A stretch of 56,482 nucleotides of DNA from Microbacterium sp. B19 (lineage in GTDB: Bacteria > Actinomycetota > Actinomycetes > Actinomycetales > Microbacteriaceae). The position numbers were made by a program, and so were the translations under genes. The DNA is taken from positions 1 through 56,482 of the forward strand of contig NZ_BADA01000060.1 of assembly GCF_000333395.1 (NCBI RefSeq). Reading direction: 5' to 3'. Shown piece by piece: positions 1 through 8,783 of the stretch. Each line of letters opens with the position of its first letter. Within the stretch, counting starts at the first letter, position 1. A model generated the notes under the pieces. It had not been told where the DNA came from. It made no database searches and was given only the letters and a program-made list of their open reading frames with translations.

Positions 1-374
1 TCCCCGACGGGTACGCTCTGCGGCTCTCCCTCCCGTGGATCCGCTCGCTCCCCCTCGCCGGTCTCGTCGAGCCCGCGGTGCGGATCGACGGTCGTCCCCT
101 GCCCGCGACGGTCCAGCTCGGCGACCGCCGCGTCGACCCCGCCGCCCTCGAGTCCGAGACCCGGTGGTGGCACGTACAGGACCGCGTCGCCCTGCACGTG
201 ACGGATGCCGCGAGTCCTGGCATCCACGAGGTGTCGGTGTCTTTCCGTCTCGAGGTGCCGTACCTCGACGGCGGACCCGACGGGCCCCTCGCCCTTCCCT
301 TCTTCTTCACCCGTGCGCTGGACACCGAGACCCCGACGACGGGCGTCTCGCGCGACGTCGGGAGCGTCGCGTGA
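1..374 (+). CDS. C-glycoside deglycosidase beta-subunit-like (DUF6379), 5' truncated
   Basis: The open frame begins at base 3 and runs into the window from the left, so the N-terminus is missing. It starts PDGYALRLSLPWIRSLPLAG, the same opening as the other DUF6379 proteins here ([19 protein letters not shown] in the fusion at 21741). DUF6379 is the small beta-sandwich beta subunit of the two-component enzymes that break the C-C bond of 3-oxo-C-glycosides. The C-terminal part (VPYLDGGPDGPLALPFFF) is more divergent than the other copies. The stop overlaps the GTG start of the next gene (GTGA at 371-374), so it is translationally coupled to an alpha-type TIM barrel, as expected for an alpha/beta pair. 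Confidence 0.75.
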   Translation, partial: PDGYALRLSLPWIRSLPLAGLVEPAVRIDGRPLPATVQLGDRRVDPAALESETRWWHVQDRVALHVTDAASPGIHEVSVSFRLEVPYLDGGPDGPLALPFFFTRALDTETPTTGVSRDVGSVA

Positions 375-1384
375 GCGCGCTGCCCGCGGGCTGGACGCTG
401 TCGGCGAGCGCGTTCAACCTCACGCCCGAGGTCGTGCGCGCCGAGCGCACGGCGCCCGACCTCGCCCTGACGCTCGTCGAACGCGGCCTCGCCTCCGCGA
501 TCGAGGTGGAGCTCGGGCAGCTGTGGCGCGGCTATCCGGCGGCCACGCTCGCCGAGGCCCGCGCCCTGCGCGACCGCCTCGACGCCGCCGGCGGACGCGT
601 GAGCATCGTCGGCGTGAGCATCGACGAGTGGGACGGGCGTCACCGCCGCACCGACGACGAGCGCCTGGCGTTCCTCGAACCGCAGCTGCGCACCTCCGCC
701 GCGCTCGGCGCGCAGGGCGTGCGTCTCCCCCTCGGCCAGGCGGGCGCGCTCCTCGAGCGCGCGTTGCCGCTGCTCGAGGAGCACGACCTCGTGCTGTACG
801 AGGAGGCTCAGGGCCACGGGACTCCCGCCGCGGTACCCGAGGCGTACGCGCGGATCGCGGCGATCGACAGCCAGCGCGTCCGGCTGCTGCTGGACATCAG
901 CATGCTCATGCCGGCGCTCCCCGTGTCCTACCTCGACGCCCTCTCTCGCGGTGGCGTGGACCCGGCTCTCGTGGCGCGCCTGCGCGACCACTGGCGTGAG
1001 CCCGAGACCCACGGCGCCGTCATCGACCACCTGCGGTCGGGGCGCGTCCCGGGGCCGGTGCACACGTTGTACATGAACCTGCTCGTCCGCTTCGGGCGCT
1101 CGGACATCGCCGATGTGGCATCCGTCCTGCCCCTGCTCGGCGGGGTCCACCTGAAGTTCTGGGATCTCGACGACGCCGACGATCGAATTTCCGACCCGAT
1201 CCGCGACGTGGGCACCGCCCTCGCCGCGACGGGCTTCACCGGCACGCTCTGCAGCGAGTGGGGCGGCCAGGAGTGGCTCGACGACGACCCGTGGGAGACG
1301 ACCTCGCGTCATCTCTCGCTGGCCGCCGGTCTCCTCTCCGACCGTCACCCCTCCGAAACGCTGCAGAAAGCGAGCACGCCATGA
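371..1384 (+). CDS. C-glycoside deglycosidase alpha-type TIM barrel
   Basis: 337 residues, GTG start coupled to the upstream beta-subunit stop. A xylose-isomerase-like TIM barrel. Candidate metal ligands are present in the family order: Glu in LYEEAQGH, Asp in LLLDISM, His in VHLKFWD, Glu in CSEWGGQEW. Together with the preceding DUF6379 gene it forms an alpha/beta deglycosidase-like pair. It is shorter and more divergent than the alpha proteins at 8784 and 9838, so the substrate may differ, and an ordinary sugar isomerase/epimerase role is possible. The stop overlaps the next ATG (ATGA). Confidence 0.72.
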   Translation: MSALPAGWTLSASAFNLTPEVVRAERTAPDLALTLVERGLASAIEVELGQLWRGYPAATLAEARALRDRLDAAGGRVSIVGVSIDEWDGRHRRTDDERLAFLEPQLRTSAALGAQGVRLPLGQAGALLERALPLLEEHDLVLYEEAQGHGTPAAVPEAYARIAAIDSQRVRLLLDISMLMPALPVSYLDALSRGGVDPALVARLRDHWREPETHGAVIDHLRSGRVPGPVHTLYMNLLVRFGRSDIADVASVLPLLGGVHLKFWDLDDADDRISDPIRDVGTALAATGFTGTLCSEWGGQEWLDDDPWETTSRHLSLAAGLLSDRHPSETLQKASTP

Positions 1385-2337
1385 CCGATCGACCCATCAA
1401 GTGGAGCTATATGGACCACTGGCGGGCCCAAGGACCCGCCGGACCCTACGACCAATGGCAGTCGCGCCTCGCGATGAAGCGCTTCCTGCAGCAGGTCGCG
1501 GCGGTCGGGTTCGACGCGATCGACACGTTCGACTTCCGGATCTGGCAGATCTTCGAGCAGTACGGGTCGGTGGCCAACTACCAGGAGTTCGTGCAGGAGC
1601 AGGGCCTCGAGCGGATCGTCAACACGTTCCACGGCGTCTACTACTCCCCCGACCGCTACGCGCCCGAGGTGCCCGCGACGCACGCCACGATCCTCGAGGA
1701 CTTCCAGCGGACGCTGGACATGTGGTCCGGCATCCAGCTCGACAACATCATCGTGATGCCCGGGTCGCGCTACTTCGACGAGGCCGGCGTGCCCGACGAC
1801 GGCCTCAAGCACGCGGCCGACATCTGGGGCAAGGTCGGCGAGCTGACGCAGCAGTACGGCGTCAACCTCACCTGCCACCACGAGTTCTACGCCGGCATCC
1901 GCACGCGCGACCAGATCGACCGCTTCTACTCGTACGCCGACCCGCGCTACGTGAAGTTCTTCGTCGACACCGCGCAGCACTGCATCGCCGACGTCGACCC
2001 GGTCGCCGTGTACGAGAAGCACCACGAGCGCGTGACCGGCTTCCACTTCAAGGACACCCGCCACAAGGACGTCAACGACGACTATCGGATGTTCCCGGAT
2101 GCCGAGGTCTCGGCGAAGACGACCGAGAAATGGTTCTACGAGATGGGCACCGATGAAGGGCTCGTCGACTTCGAGGCGATGATGCGCTCGGTGCGCGACA
2201 ACGGGTACACCGGCTGGATCAGCGTCGAGCACGACAAGGCCGACAAGCTCGGCGGCGACTACGCCGAGAGCACCGCGATCTCGCGCTGGTACGCCAAGAA
2301 CGTGCTGGACGGCATCTACAACGAGAAGGTGGCGTGA
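1381..2337 (+). CDS. Sugar phosphate isomerase/epimerase-like TIM barrel
   Basis: 318 residues from ATG 1381, which overlaps the preceding stop; longer upstream frames would only read through the previous gene. Xylose isomerase-like TIM barrel (AP endonuclease family 2 fold). The metal-site pattern is intact: Glu in HHEFYAG, Asp in FVDTAQH, His in FHFKDTRH, Glu in SVEHDKA. Family members isomerise or epimerise keto-sugars or inososes. It probably acts on the 3-keto sugar released by deglycosylation (inference from its place in the operon). Sequence and architecture resemble the next gene, so the two may be an old tandem duplication. Confidence 0.75.
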   Translation: MTDRPIKWSYMDHWRAQGPAGPYDQWQSRLAMKRFLQQVAAVGFDAIDTFDFRIWQIFEQYGSVANYQEFVQEQGLERIVNTFHGVYYSPDRYAPEVPATHATILEDFQRTLDMWSGIQLDNIIVMPGSRYFDEAGVPDDGLKHAADIWGKVGELTQQYGVNLTCHHEFYAGIRTRDQIDRFYSYADPRYVKFFVDTAQHCIADVDPVAVYEKHHERVTGFHFKDTRHKDVNDDYRMFPDAEVSAKTTEKWFYEMGTDEGLVDFEAMMRSVRDNGYTGWISVEHDKADKLGGDYAESTAISRWYAKNVLDGIYNEKVA

Positions 2338-3308
2338 TGAGCGACGTGCGCTGGGCCTACGCCGTCAACCAGTGGGACACGAACATCGACTCGTTCGTGC
2401 GCAAGCGCGAGCACGAGCGCGCGTTCAAGACCGTGTCGATCAGCGGCTTCTCGGGCGTGGAGCTCACCGCCGTGAGCTTCGGCGCGTGGGAGCCGCTCGG
2501 GACGCCGCAGCAGATCGCCGACCTCTACGGCTCCCTCGAGGGGTTCCGCGAGGTGCTGTCCGCGTGCGCGCTCGAGGCCGTGAGCAGCTACGTGTACGAC
2601 CCCTCCGTGGGCTTCGAGGTCGAGATGGGGCGCGGCCCCGACCCGCTGAACCCGGAGTCGGTGGATCAGATCGTGCGCACCGCCCGGTGGTTCGCAGATG
2701 CCCTGCGCCGCCTCGGCGGCAGTGTGCTGGTGGTGCGTGCTGCGCCGTCGGCGTGGCAGACGGGCCCGCTCTCCGACGAGCAGATCGGCGTGCTCGCCGA
2801 CCTGTGGAACACGGTCGGCTCGGCCGTCGCCGCGGACGGCATCGCCCTCGGCCTGCACGTGGACTTCCTCTCCGCGCTGCGTCTGGAGGATGGCATCCAT
2901 CGTCTGCTCGCCGCCACGGATCCCGCGAAAGTCGGGCTCGCGATCGACACCGCGGAGTACGCGATCGCCGGGATCGACCCGGTCGCGCTGTACCGGCGGT
3001 ACGCGGACCGCGTCGTGCACGTGCAGCTGAAGGACGCCCGCGAGACCGTGGACGACGCCGAGGCGTCGACGCCGCACGCGGAGCAGTTCATCCGCACGGA
3101 GGGCGGTGCGCGCAAGATCCTGCGCTGGTTCTACGAGCCGAGCGACGAGCGCGCGCTGGTCGACTTCGAGGGCTTCGTCAGGGCGCTGGCCGAGCACGGC
3201 TACCGGGGCTGGATCGTCGTCGAGTCCGACCAGAGCCCCCACCCCGCCGAGAGCACGATGGTCGCGGGATGGTACGTGCAGAAGGTGCTGCAGCCGCTGC
3301 TGGGCTGA
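2337..3308 (+). CDS. Sugar phosphate isomerase/epimerase-like TIM barrel
   Basis: 323 residues from ATG 2337, whose A is the last base of the previous stop; an in-frame GTG at 2334 would add one residue. Same fold as the upstream neighbour and sharing its C-terminal pattern (KILRWFYEPSDERALVDFEG against EKWFYEMGTDEGLVDFEA). The first metal-ligand segment reads GLHVDF rather than the usual HHEF, so the first Glu is replaced by Asp. The remaining ligands are recognisable: Asp in AIDTAEYA, His in VHVQLKDA, Glu in VVESDQ. Last gene of the plus-strand operon, followed by an inverted repeat and a convergent oxidoreductase. Confidence 0.72.
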   Translation: MSDVRWAYAVNQWDTNIDSFVRKREHERAFKTVSISGFSGVELTAVSFGAWEPLGTPQQIADLYGSLEGFREVLSACALEAVSSYVYDPSVGFEVEMGRGPDPLNPESVDQIVRTARWFADALRRLGGSVLVVRAAPSAWQTGPLSDEQIGVLADLWNTVGSAVAADGIALGLHVDFLSALRLEDGIHRLLAATDPAKVGLAIDTAEYAIAGIDPVALYRRYADRVVHVQLKDARETVDDAEASTPHAEQFIRTEGGARKILRWFYEPSDERALVDFEGFVRALAEHGYRGWIVVESDQSPHPAESTMVAGWYVQKVLQPLLG

Positions 3309-3321
3309 GGTTCCGTCCTTC

Positions 3322-3385
3322 GCGTGAGTCGCCAGGATTTGTCGCCTCGGCATGCCGGAAAGCGACAAATCTTGGCGACTCACGC
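3322..3385. repeat. Long intergenic palindrome, copy 1 (family shared with 54877-54940)
   Basis: Two 24-bp arms (3322-3345 and 3362-3385) that are reverse complements with one mismatch: GCGTGAGTCGCCAG..TTTGTCGC against GCGACAAA..TTGGCGACTCACGC. The 16-bp centre is unrelated to copy 2. It sits between convergent genes and could fold as a bidirectional transcript end, although no T-run follows. A second copy with nearly identical arms lies 51.5 kb away, so it is a dispersed element rather than a one-off terminator. Confidence 0.85.
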
Positions 3386-3400
3386 CCTATGGCACCGCGC

Positions 3401-4387
3401 TCAGCGGGGCGACAACCCGGCGGCGCGGTAGATCGCGTCGACCGTGCGCATCGTGCCGACGGCACGGCGCGCGTCCAGGATGCTGGGAGCGCCGGTGGTC
3501 AGCGCGCCGCGCAGGTGCTCCAGCTGCCGGGCGTAGCTGTTCTCGGCGGGGTCGACCGCGACCTCGCGGAGCACCGCGCCCTCGGGCGAGGTCACGGACA
3601 GCGTCGCGCCCCACTGCGGCACGATCACGCTCGTCGCCCGGAGCGACGCGGCGCTCCCGAAGACGCGCACCTCCATCGCGCCGGTGTCGTCGCCGAGGAA
3701 CGACGCCCGGACCGCGGCCGGGATGCCGGCCGGGAGCCGCAATTCGGCGTCGGTCTGCAGGTCGATGCGGGGGTCGGTGTCGTACGTCCGCGCCGACGCC
3801 GAGACCACCTCGGGCTCGCCCCACGCCGCCCGGAGCAGATCGACCGCGTAGCAGCCGACGTCCATCACGGCTCCTCCGGCGAGGTCGCCGTCGAGGCGGA
3901 TGTTGCCGGGCTTCACGACGAAGTGCGGGATGCTGAAGTCCACTTCGACCCGCTGCACGTCACCGAGGACCCCCGACGCGATCGTGGCGAGGAGGTCCGC
4001 GATGAACGGGTGCAGGCGGTAGTGGAAGCCGACGAACGCGCGTCGGCCACTGGCATCCGCCGTGTCCGCGATGGCTGCGGCGGTCGTGCCGTTCGCCGAC
4101 AGGGGCTTCTCGCACAGAACGTGCTTCCCCGCCTCGAGGGCACGCGTCGCCCACTCGGCGTGGACGATCGGCGGCAGCGCGAGGTAGACGAGCTCGACAC
4201 GCGGATCGGACAGCACCGCGTCGTAGTCGCCCCACGCGGGGAGGTCGAGCCGGTCGGCGAAGACGCGCGCCCGCTCCGGATCCCGCGCCCCGATGGCCAC
4301 GACCTCGACGCCGTCGATCGTCCGCGACGGTTCGACCATCGCGCGTTCCGCGATGCCGCCGGCTCCCAGGATGCCGATCCCGATCAC
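3401..4387 (-). CDS. Gfo/Idh/MocA family NAD(P)-dependent oxidoreductase
   Basis: 328 residues. N-terminal Rossmann fold begins GIGILGAGGIAERAM (GxGGxA type). The family hallmark EKP is in [15 protein letters not shown], near residue 100, followed by the C-terminal alpha/beta substrate domain (DVGCYAVDLLRAAWG). Members oxidise or reduce sugar hydroxyls. DgpA-type members make the 3-keto C-glycoside that the deglycosidase cleaves, while others reduce keto-sugars. Here it is the last gene of a long minus-strand operon and may process the released 3-keto sugar or its product. Exact substrate unknown. Confidence 0.85.
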   Translation of the reverse strand: MIGIGILGAGGIAERAMVEPSRTIDGVEVVAIGARDPERARVFADRLDLPAWGDYDAVLSDPRVELVYLALPPIVHAEWATRALEAGKHVLCEKPLSANGTTAAAIADTADASGRRAFVGFHYRLHPFIADLLATIASGVLGDVQRVEVDFSIPHFVVKPGNIRLDGDLAGGAVMDVGCYAVDLLRAAWGEPEVVSASARTYDTDPRIDLQTDAELRLPAGIPAAVRASFLGDDTGAMEVRVFGSAASLRATSVIVPQWGATLSVTSPEGAVLREVAVDPAENSYARQLEHLRGALTTGAPSILDARRAVGTMRTVDAIYRAAGLSPR

Positions 4388-4402
4388 GCCCGCACCACCG
4401 AG

Positions 4403-4461
4403 AAACGCGATTCCTCACGAGACACGGCGAGACGCACAGTGTCTCGCAACGAATGGCGTTT
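4403..4461. repeat. Imperfect 23-bp inverted repeat between operon genes
   Basis: Arms 4403-4425 and 4439-4461 match at 19 of 23 positions when one is reverse complemented, with a perfect inner stem CGAGACAC/GTGTCTCG and a 13-base loop. It lies in the gap between the ThuA-like gene (ends 4482) and the oxidoreductase (starts 4387), both on the minus strand. A transcript would fold here into a long hairpin that could attenuate or process the mRNA. No T-run is visible. Its sequence is unrelated to the 3322 palindrome family. Confidence 0.7.
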
Positions 4462-4481
4462 ATCGCCCGACACGGACCGCC

Positions 4482-5345
4482 TCACCCCTCGCCGTTGTAG
4501 TACGGCCAGGGGTTGATGCGGCGGTCGCCGCGGCGGTCGGGGCCCGTGAGCGTGACCTCGCCGGTCGCGGCCCACTCGACACCGCGCGGGAACATCCGGA
4601 TGAACTCGATGCGCCGGAACGTGTCGATGTCGTGCCCGATCGTGATCGTGAACGACCGGCCCGCGCCGTACTCGTTGATCCACGCGAGCGGCTGGTCGGT
4701 GTTGATGCCCGGCAGCGCCGCGATGCCCTCCGGCGGGATGTCGACGGGGTAATGCGACATCGGCCACACCGGCGCCTTCTCGTACGCCTCGAGGTCGTCG
4801 AACGTCGTCAGCAGCACCTGGGCGCCCTCGTACATCTGCACGCCGACGAGGATGTCGTCACCGGTCACGGTCCACGTCTCGTTGATGCCCTCGGTGATGG
4901 GATGCCGGGGCTCGGCCGTCCGCAGGAGCGCCTCGCCCCACGGACGTGGGCGCAGTCCCGTCTCCCACGCGCTGAGCTTGGCTCCGCGCATGACGTTGTA
5001 CTCCTCGGGGTAGCCCCAACGGTCCTCCTGGGCGGCGGAGCCGTGGAACCACACGATGCCCTTGCCTTCGTCGTGCACGAAGCGGAGGATCGCGGCATCC
5101 GTCTCCGCCCCGAAGCCGGTCGCGATGTCGTGGTAGCCGTCTCGGCCCTCGAACACGACGATCAGCACGTCGTACTTGTCGATGACGCTCGCCGGCAACC
5201 CGCGCGGGTCCTCGACGACGCGGACTCTGAAGCGCCCGGTGTCCTCCAGGAGCGTCGTGATCCACTGATTGTGCAGGCGGAAGCTGCGGTGGGCGTTGTC
5301 GTGCTCGGTGGTCATGTGCCCCGAGAGGATCAGAGCGTTCAGCAC
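4482..5345 (-). CDS. ThuA-like domain protein
   Basis: 287 residues. ThuA/type-1 glutamine amidotransferase-like fold: N-terminal NALILSGHMTTEHDNAH, central DVLIVVFEGRDGYHDI and GKGIVWFHGSAA, and C-terminal GAGRSFTITIGHDIDTFR. ThuA proteins accompany Gfo/Idh/MocA oxidoreductases and TIM-barrel isomerases in sugar 3-keto pathways; the ThuA/ThuB pair is implicated in 3-keto-disaccharide metabolism. It starts one base from the 3' end of the upstream TIM-barrel gene, so it is part of the same operon. The catalytic role of the family is not firmly established; 3-keto-glucoside processing is the plausible function here. Confidence 0.8.
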   Translation of the reverse strand: MLNALILSGHMTTEHDNAHRSFRLHNQWITTLLEDTGRFRVRVVEDPRGLPASVIDKYDVLIVVFEGRDGYHDIATGFGAETDAAILRFVHDEGKGIVWFHGSAAQEDRWGYPEEYNVMRGAKLSAWETGLRPRPWGEALLRTAEPRHPITEGINETWTVTGDDILVGVQMYEGAQVLLTTFDDLEAYEKAPVWPMSHYPVDIPPEGIAALPGINTDQPLAWINEYGAGRSFTITIGHDIDTFRRIEFIRMFPRGVEWAATGEVTLTGPDRRGDRRINPWPYYNGEG

Positions 5346-5346
5346 G

Positions 5347-6351
5347 TCAGTCCTTGCGCGAGAACGCGGCGTCGAAGAGCTGGTGCGGCGGCGTGATCTC
5401 GGCGAGCTTGCGGACGAAGGCGAGGGCCTCGGGGCCGCCGACGAGCCGGTCCATGCCGGCGTCCTCCCACTCCACGCTCGTGGGGCCGTCGTAGCCGATC
5501 GCGTTGAGCGCGCGGAACAGCGGTTCCCACGGCACGGCGCCGTGCCCGGTCGAGACGAACGTCCACCCGCGGCGCGGGTTGTCCCACGACAGGTGCGACC
5601 CGAGCACGCCGTTGCGGCCGTCGAGGCTGGTCACCGACTCCTTGCAGTGCACGTGGAGAATGTGCTCCGCAAAATCCAGGACGAACGCGACCGAGTCCAG
5701 CTGCTGCCACACGAAGTGCGACGGGTCGAAGTTGAAGCCGAAGCTCTTCCGGTGGCCGATGGCCTCCAGGGTCTTCTTCGCCGTCCAGTAGTCGTACGCG
5801 ATCTCGGACGGGTGCACCTCCAGGGCGAAGCGGACCCCGACCTCCTCGAACACGTCGAGGATCGGGTTCCACCGGTCGGCGAAGTCGCGGTAGCCGGCCT
5901 CGATCATCGCCTCGGAGGCCGGCGGGAACATCGCGACGTACTTCCAAATCGACGACCCTGTGAACCCGGTCACCGTCTTCACCCCGAGTTTCGCGGCGAA
6001 GCGCGCCGTGTTCTTGAGGTCTTCCGCGGCGCGCTGCCGGACGCCCTCGGCATCCCCGTCGCCCCACACCCGGGCGGGCACGATGTCGTGGTGCCGCTCG
6101 TCGATCGGGTCATCGCACACGGCCTGGCCGACGAGGTGGTTCGCGATGGTCCAGACCTTCAGGCCGTTGCGCTCGAGGATGTCGAGACGCGACTGCACGT
6201 ACTCGGCGTCGTCCCAGCGCGAGACGTCGATGTGGTCGCCCCAGCAGGCGATCTCGAGGCCGTCGTAGCCCCACTCGCCCGCGAGACGCGCGACCTCTTC
6301 GAAGGGCAGGTCGGCCCACTGGCCGGTGAACAGGGTGATCGGGCGTGCCAT
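5347..6351 (-). CDS. Sugar phosphate isomerase/epimerase-like TIM barrel (YcjR/IolE-like)
   Basis: 334 residues from ATG 6351; the frame continues upstream but only across the neighbouring gene. N-terminus [20 protein letters not shown] and [16 protein letters not shown] are typical of the group that includes YcjR-type 3-keto-glucoside epimerases. Metal ligands: Glu in LEVHPSEI, Asp in NFDPSHF, His in LHVHCKES, Glu in [11 protein letters not shown]. The pairing with a Gfo/Idh/MocA gene immediately upstream (6363) and a ThuA-like gene downstream recalls known 3-keto-sugar operons. Predicted cytoplasmic enzyme acting on a 3-keto or 4-keto sugar; substrate not determined. Confidence 0.82.
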   Translation of the reverse strand: MARPITLFTGQWADLPFEEVARLAGEWGYDGLEIACWGDHIDVSRWDDAEYVQSRLDILERNGLKVWTIANHLVGQAVCDDPIDERHHDIVPARVWGDGDAEGVRQRAAEDLKNTARFAAKLGVKTVTGFTGSSIWKYVAMFPPASEAMIEAGYRDFADRWNPILDVFEEVGVRFALEVHPSEIAYDYWTAKKTLEAIGHRKSFGFNFDPSHFVWQQLDSVAFVLDFAEHILHVHCKESVTSLDGRNGVLGSHLSWDNPRRGWTFVSTGHGAVPWEPLFRALNAIGYDGPTSVEWEDAGMDRLVGGPEALAFVRKLAEITPPHQLFDAAFSRKD

Positions 6352-6362
6352 GACGAAACCTT

Positions 6363-7553
6363 TCAGGAGACCGGAACGGGGGATGCCACGCTCGTCCACG
6401 CGGCGGCCGCGGCGGAGCTGCGCTCGACCGCGTCGAGGACCCGCTGCACCGAGAGGCCCTCGGCGAACGACGGGTGCGGGTCGGTCCCGCCGTCGATCGC
6501 GGCGACGAGGTCGACGACCTGGTGGGTGAAGCCGTGCTCGTAGCCGAGCATGTGACCGGCGGGCCACCACGCCGCGACGTACGGATGCACGGGTTCGGTG
6601 ACGAGGATCTGTGTGAAGCCCTGGCACCCCTCGGGGGCCGTGCGGTCGTAGAACCGCAGGCTGTTGAGGTCCTCGAGGTCGAAGGCGAGCGCCCCGCGGT
6701 CGCCCGAGACCTCGATGGTGAGGGCGTTCTTGCGGCCGGTCGCGAAGCGCGTCGCCTCGAACGACGCCAGCGCGCCGTTCGACAGGCGCCCGGTGAAGAT
6801 CGCGGCGTCGTCCACCGTGACCTCGCCGACGCCCTCGCCGGCCGAGCCCGACAGCCCCGACCCGGCGGCCTGCAGCGGACGCTGCTTCACGATCGTCTCG
6901 AGCGTCCCGGTGACGCTGTCGACGCCGAGGCCCGTGACGAACTGGGTCATGTCGATGATGTGCGCACCGATGTCGCCGAGCGCCCCCGAACCGGCGTGCT
7001 CCTTCTGCAGGCGCCAGGCGAGCGGCATCCCGGGGTCGACGAGCCAGTCCTGCCGGTACGCCGCGCGCACCTGCTGCACCGTGCCCACGGCCCCCTCGGC
7101 GATCATGTCGCGCAGCAGCGTCACCGCCGGCACGCGACGGTACGTGAATCCGACCATCGACCGGATGCCACGCGCCCGCGCCCGCTCCGCCGCCTCGGCC
7201 ATCGCCTCGGCCTCGGCCACGGTGTTCGCCAGCGGCTTCTCGCACAGCACGTGCTTGCCGGCCTCGAGCGCCGCGATCGCGATCTCGGCGTGCGAGTCGC
7301 CCGGCGTCACGATGTCGACGATGTCGATGTCGGAGCGTTCGATCACCTCGCGCCAATCGGTGGCCGATTCCGCCCAGCCCCATTTCGCGGCGGCGGATGC
7401 CACGGCATCCGCGTTCCGACCGACGACCACCGTCATCTCGACCGGGCGCGCCAGATCGAACACATGCGGCGCCTGCCGCCACCCGACGGAGTGCGCGGCC
7501 CCCATGAAGCCGTAGCCGATCATCGCCACGCGCAGGGGCTGGGCGGAGGTCAT
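6363..7553 (-). CDS. Gfo/Idh/MocA family oxidoreductase
   Basis: 396 residues. ATG 7553 overlaps the stop of the upstream DUF6379 gene, which decides the start. Rossmann motif in [14 protein letters not shown], family EKP motif in [15 protein letters not shown] near residue 105, and a C-terminal domain containing [13 protein letters not shown]. Direct coupling to a deglycosidase beta gene suggests it forms or removes the 3-keto group on the glycoside, as DgpA does in the puerarin pathway (family knowledge; assignment inferred). It is longer than the relative at 3401 and clearly not a recent duplicate of it. Confidence 0.86.
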   Translation of the reverse strand: MTSAQPLRVAMIGYGFMGAAHSVGWRQAPHVFDLARPVEMTVVVGRNADAVASAAAKWGWAESATDWREVIERSDIDIVDIVTPGDSHAEIAIAALEAGKHVLCEKPLANTVAEAEAMAEAAERARARGIRSMVGFTYRRVPAVTLLRDMIAEGAVGTVQQVRAAYRQDWLVDPGMPLAWRLQKEHAGSGALGDIGAHIIDMTQFVTGLGVDSVTGTLETIVKQRPLQAAGSGLSGSAGEGVGEVTVDDAAIFTGRLSNGALASFEATRFATGRKNALTIEVSGDRGALAFDLEDLNSLRFYDRTAPEGCQGFTQILVTEPVHPYVAAWWPAGHMLGYEHGFTHQVVDLVAAIDGGTDPHPSFAEGLSVQRVLDAVERSSAAAAAWTSVASPVPVS

Positions 7554-7966
7554 GCCAGCACCAACTCGCGCTCGACCGGCACGCGGTTCGTGACGTACCG
7601 GCCGGGTCCGCCGTCGACGCCCGGCATGATCTGCATGTAGAGCAGACGCATCGTCAGGACGACCTCGACGGTGATCTTCTCTCCCGCCGCGGGCGGCGTG
7701 TCGAGGTGGATCAGCACGTCGGGGCGGTCGGCGACGAACCACAGGGTGTCGGACTGCTCCGGCAGCTCCTCGACGCGGTACTCACGGCCCTCGAGCGAGA
7801 ACCGGAGGTCCTCGGTCGGGACCGCGACACCGTTCACCGAGGCGGCGACGCCGTCGACGGCCGACAGCCAGAGGCTCCGGTACCACGGCAGCTGCACCGA
7901 GACGGCGAGCCCGTCGTCGGTACGACGGACGTCCTTCTCGGCGAAGAGCGAGTTGTGGGTGGCCAC
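7550..7966 (-). CDS. C-glycoside deglycosidase beta subunit (DUF6379)
   Basis: 138 residues from GTG 7966. Typical small beta protein: [18 protein letters not shown] near the N-terminus, [17 protein letters not shown] in the middle, and [19 protein letters not shown] near the end. This closely matches the N-terminal domain of the fusion at 21741 ([20 protein letters not shown]). The beta subunit stabilises the alpha subunit and helps close the active site in characterised CarBC/DgpBC-type enzymes. The likely alpha partner is at 8784, separated from it only by the NTF2-like gene. It overlaps the downstream oxidoreductase by 4 bp. Confidence 0.85.
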   Translation of the reverse strand: MATHNSLFAEKDVRRTDDGLAVSVQLPWYRSLWLSAVDGVAASVNGVAVPTEDLRFSLEGREYRVEELPEQSDTLWFVADRPDVLIHLDTPPAAGEKITVEVVLTMRLLYMQIMPGVDGGPGRYVTNRVPVERELVLA

Positions 7967-7974
7967 GGGGACTC

Positions 7975-8757
7975 CTAGGCGAAGGTGTCGACGAAGTGCT
8001 CGTGCGCGACCGGGGGCACGGGCTCGAGCTTCTGCGTCGTCTCGGGGCTGTACGGGTGGTTCTTCGACGGCACCGGCTCGTCGGCCGGGGGCATGAAGAC
8101 CGGCTTGCCGTCGTCGCCGAAGTACATCAGGTCGAGGTCGAACGCGCCCTGGTTCTTCAGGCCGAAGCTGACCCAGTTCTCCTCGAAGGGGGCACGGGCG
8201 AGCTCGTAGCAGCGGAACTTCCAGAACTTCCACTCGCCGTCCTGCTTGAGGAAGTCGATGGCGTACTTGCACCACACCCAGTGCGCCCAGACCTTCTTGC
8301 CGAGCACCTCGTCGGGCGAGTACATGTCGGGGAACTCCTCGGCGACCTTGGGGTCGGTCAGGCCCGACTCGGTGCCGGCCATGAGCCAGACGCCCTTGGC
8401 CGTCTTGCCGTCGGCGGCGACCTCGATCACGGGGGTGTTGGTGGTGTGGAGGATGAGCTTGCCCTCGGGGTGGGGGCGCCCGCGGTGGTAGTCGGTCACG
8501 CTCTGCCACGTCGTGTACTGACCGGCGTTGGTGTACCGCGCGCGGATGCCCTCGGTGCCCTCCTTCACCCACATCGGGATGATCTGCTCGTCCTCGAACG
8601 CGTTGTGCAGGAACATGTAGCGGTTGAACAGGTTCTCGACCTGTCCGCGGTCCTCGGCGCGCTGCGCGAGGGACTGGGCGGCCTCGACCTGCTCGCGCAG
8701 GCGCGCGATCTCGGCGACGAGGTCCGAGATGGATGCCTCGGTGGTGGTGTTCGACAC
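7975..8757 (-). CDS. NTF2/SnoaL-like fold protein between alpha and beta genes
   Basis: 260 residues from GTG 8757. An N-terminal helix with coiled-coil character (SDLVAEIARLREQVEAAQS) is followed by QVENLFNRYMFLHNAFED, a SnoaL-like NTF2 fold opening. The aromatic-rich core includes WVWCKYAIDFLKQDGEWKF. Such proteins act as small-ligand hydratases, cyclases or isomerases, or as scaffolds. It lies exactly between a deglycosidase alpha gene and a beta gene on the same strand with short gaps (8 and 26 bp), so it is probably made with them. A role in aglycone handling is inference; no catalytic residues can be assigned with confidence. Confidence 0.72.
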   Translation of the reverse strand: MSNTTTEASISDLVAEIARLREQVEAAQSLAQRAEDRGQVENLFNRYMFLHNAFEDEQIIPMWVKEGTEGIRARYTNAGQYTTWQSVTDYHRGRPHPEGKLILHTTNTPVIEVAADGKTAKGVWLMAGTESGLTDPKVAEEFPDMYSPDEVLGKKVWAHWVWCKYAIDFLKQDGEWKFWKFRCYELARAPFEENWVSFGLKNQGAFDLDLMYFGDDGKPVFMPPADEPVPSKNHPYSPETTQKLEPVPPVAHEHFVDTFA

Positions 8758-8783
8758 GGGTACTCCTTCGTTGGTGATGGGTG

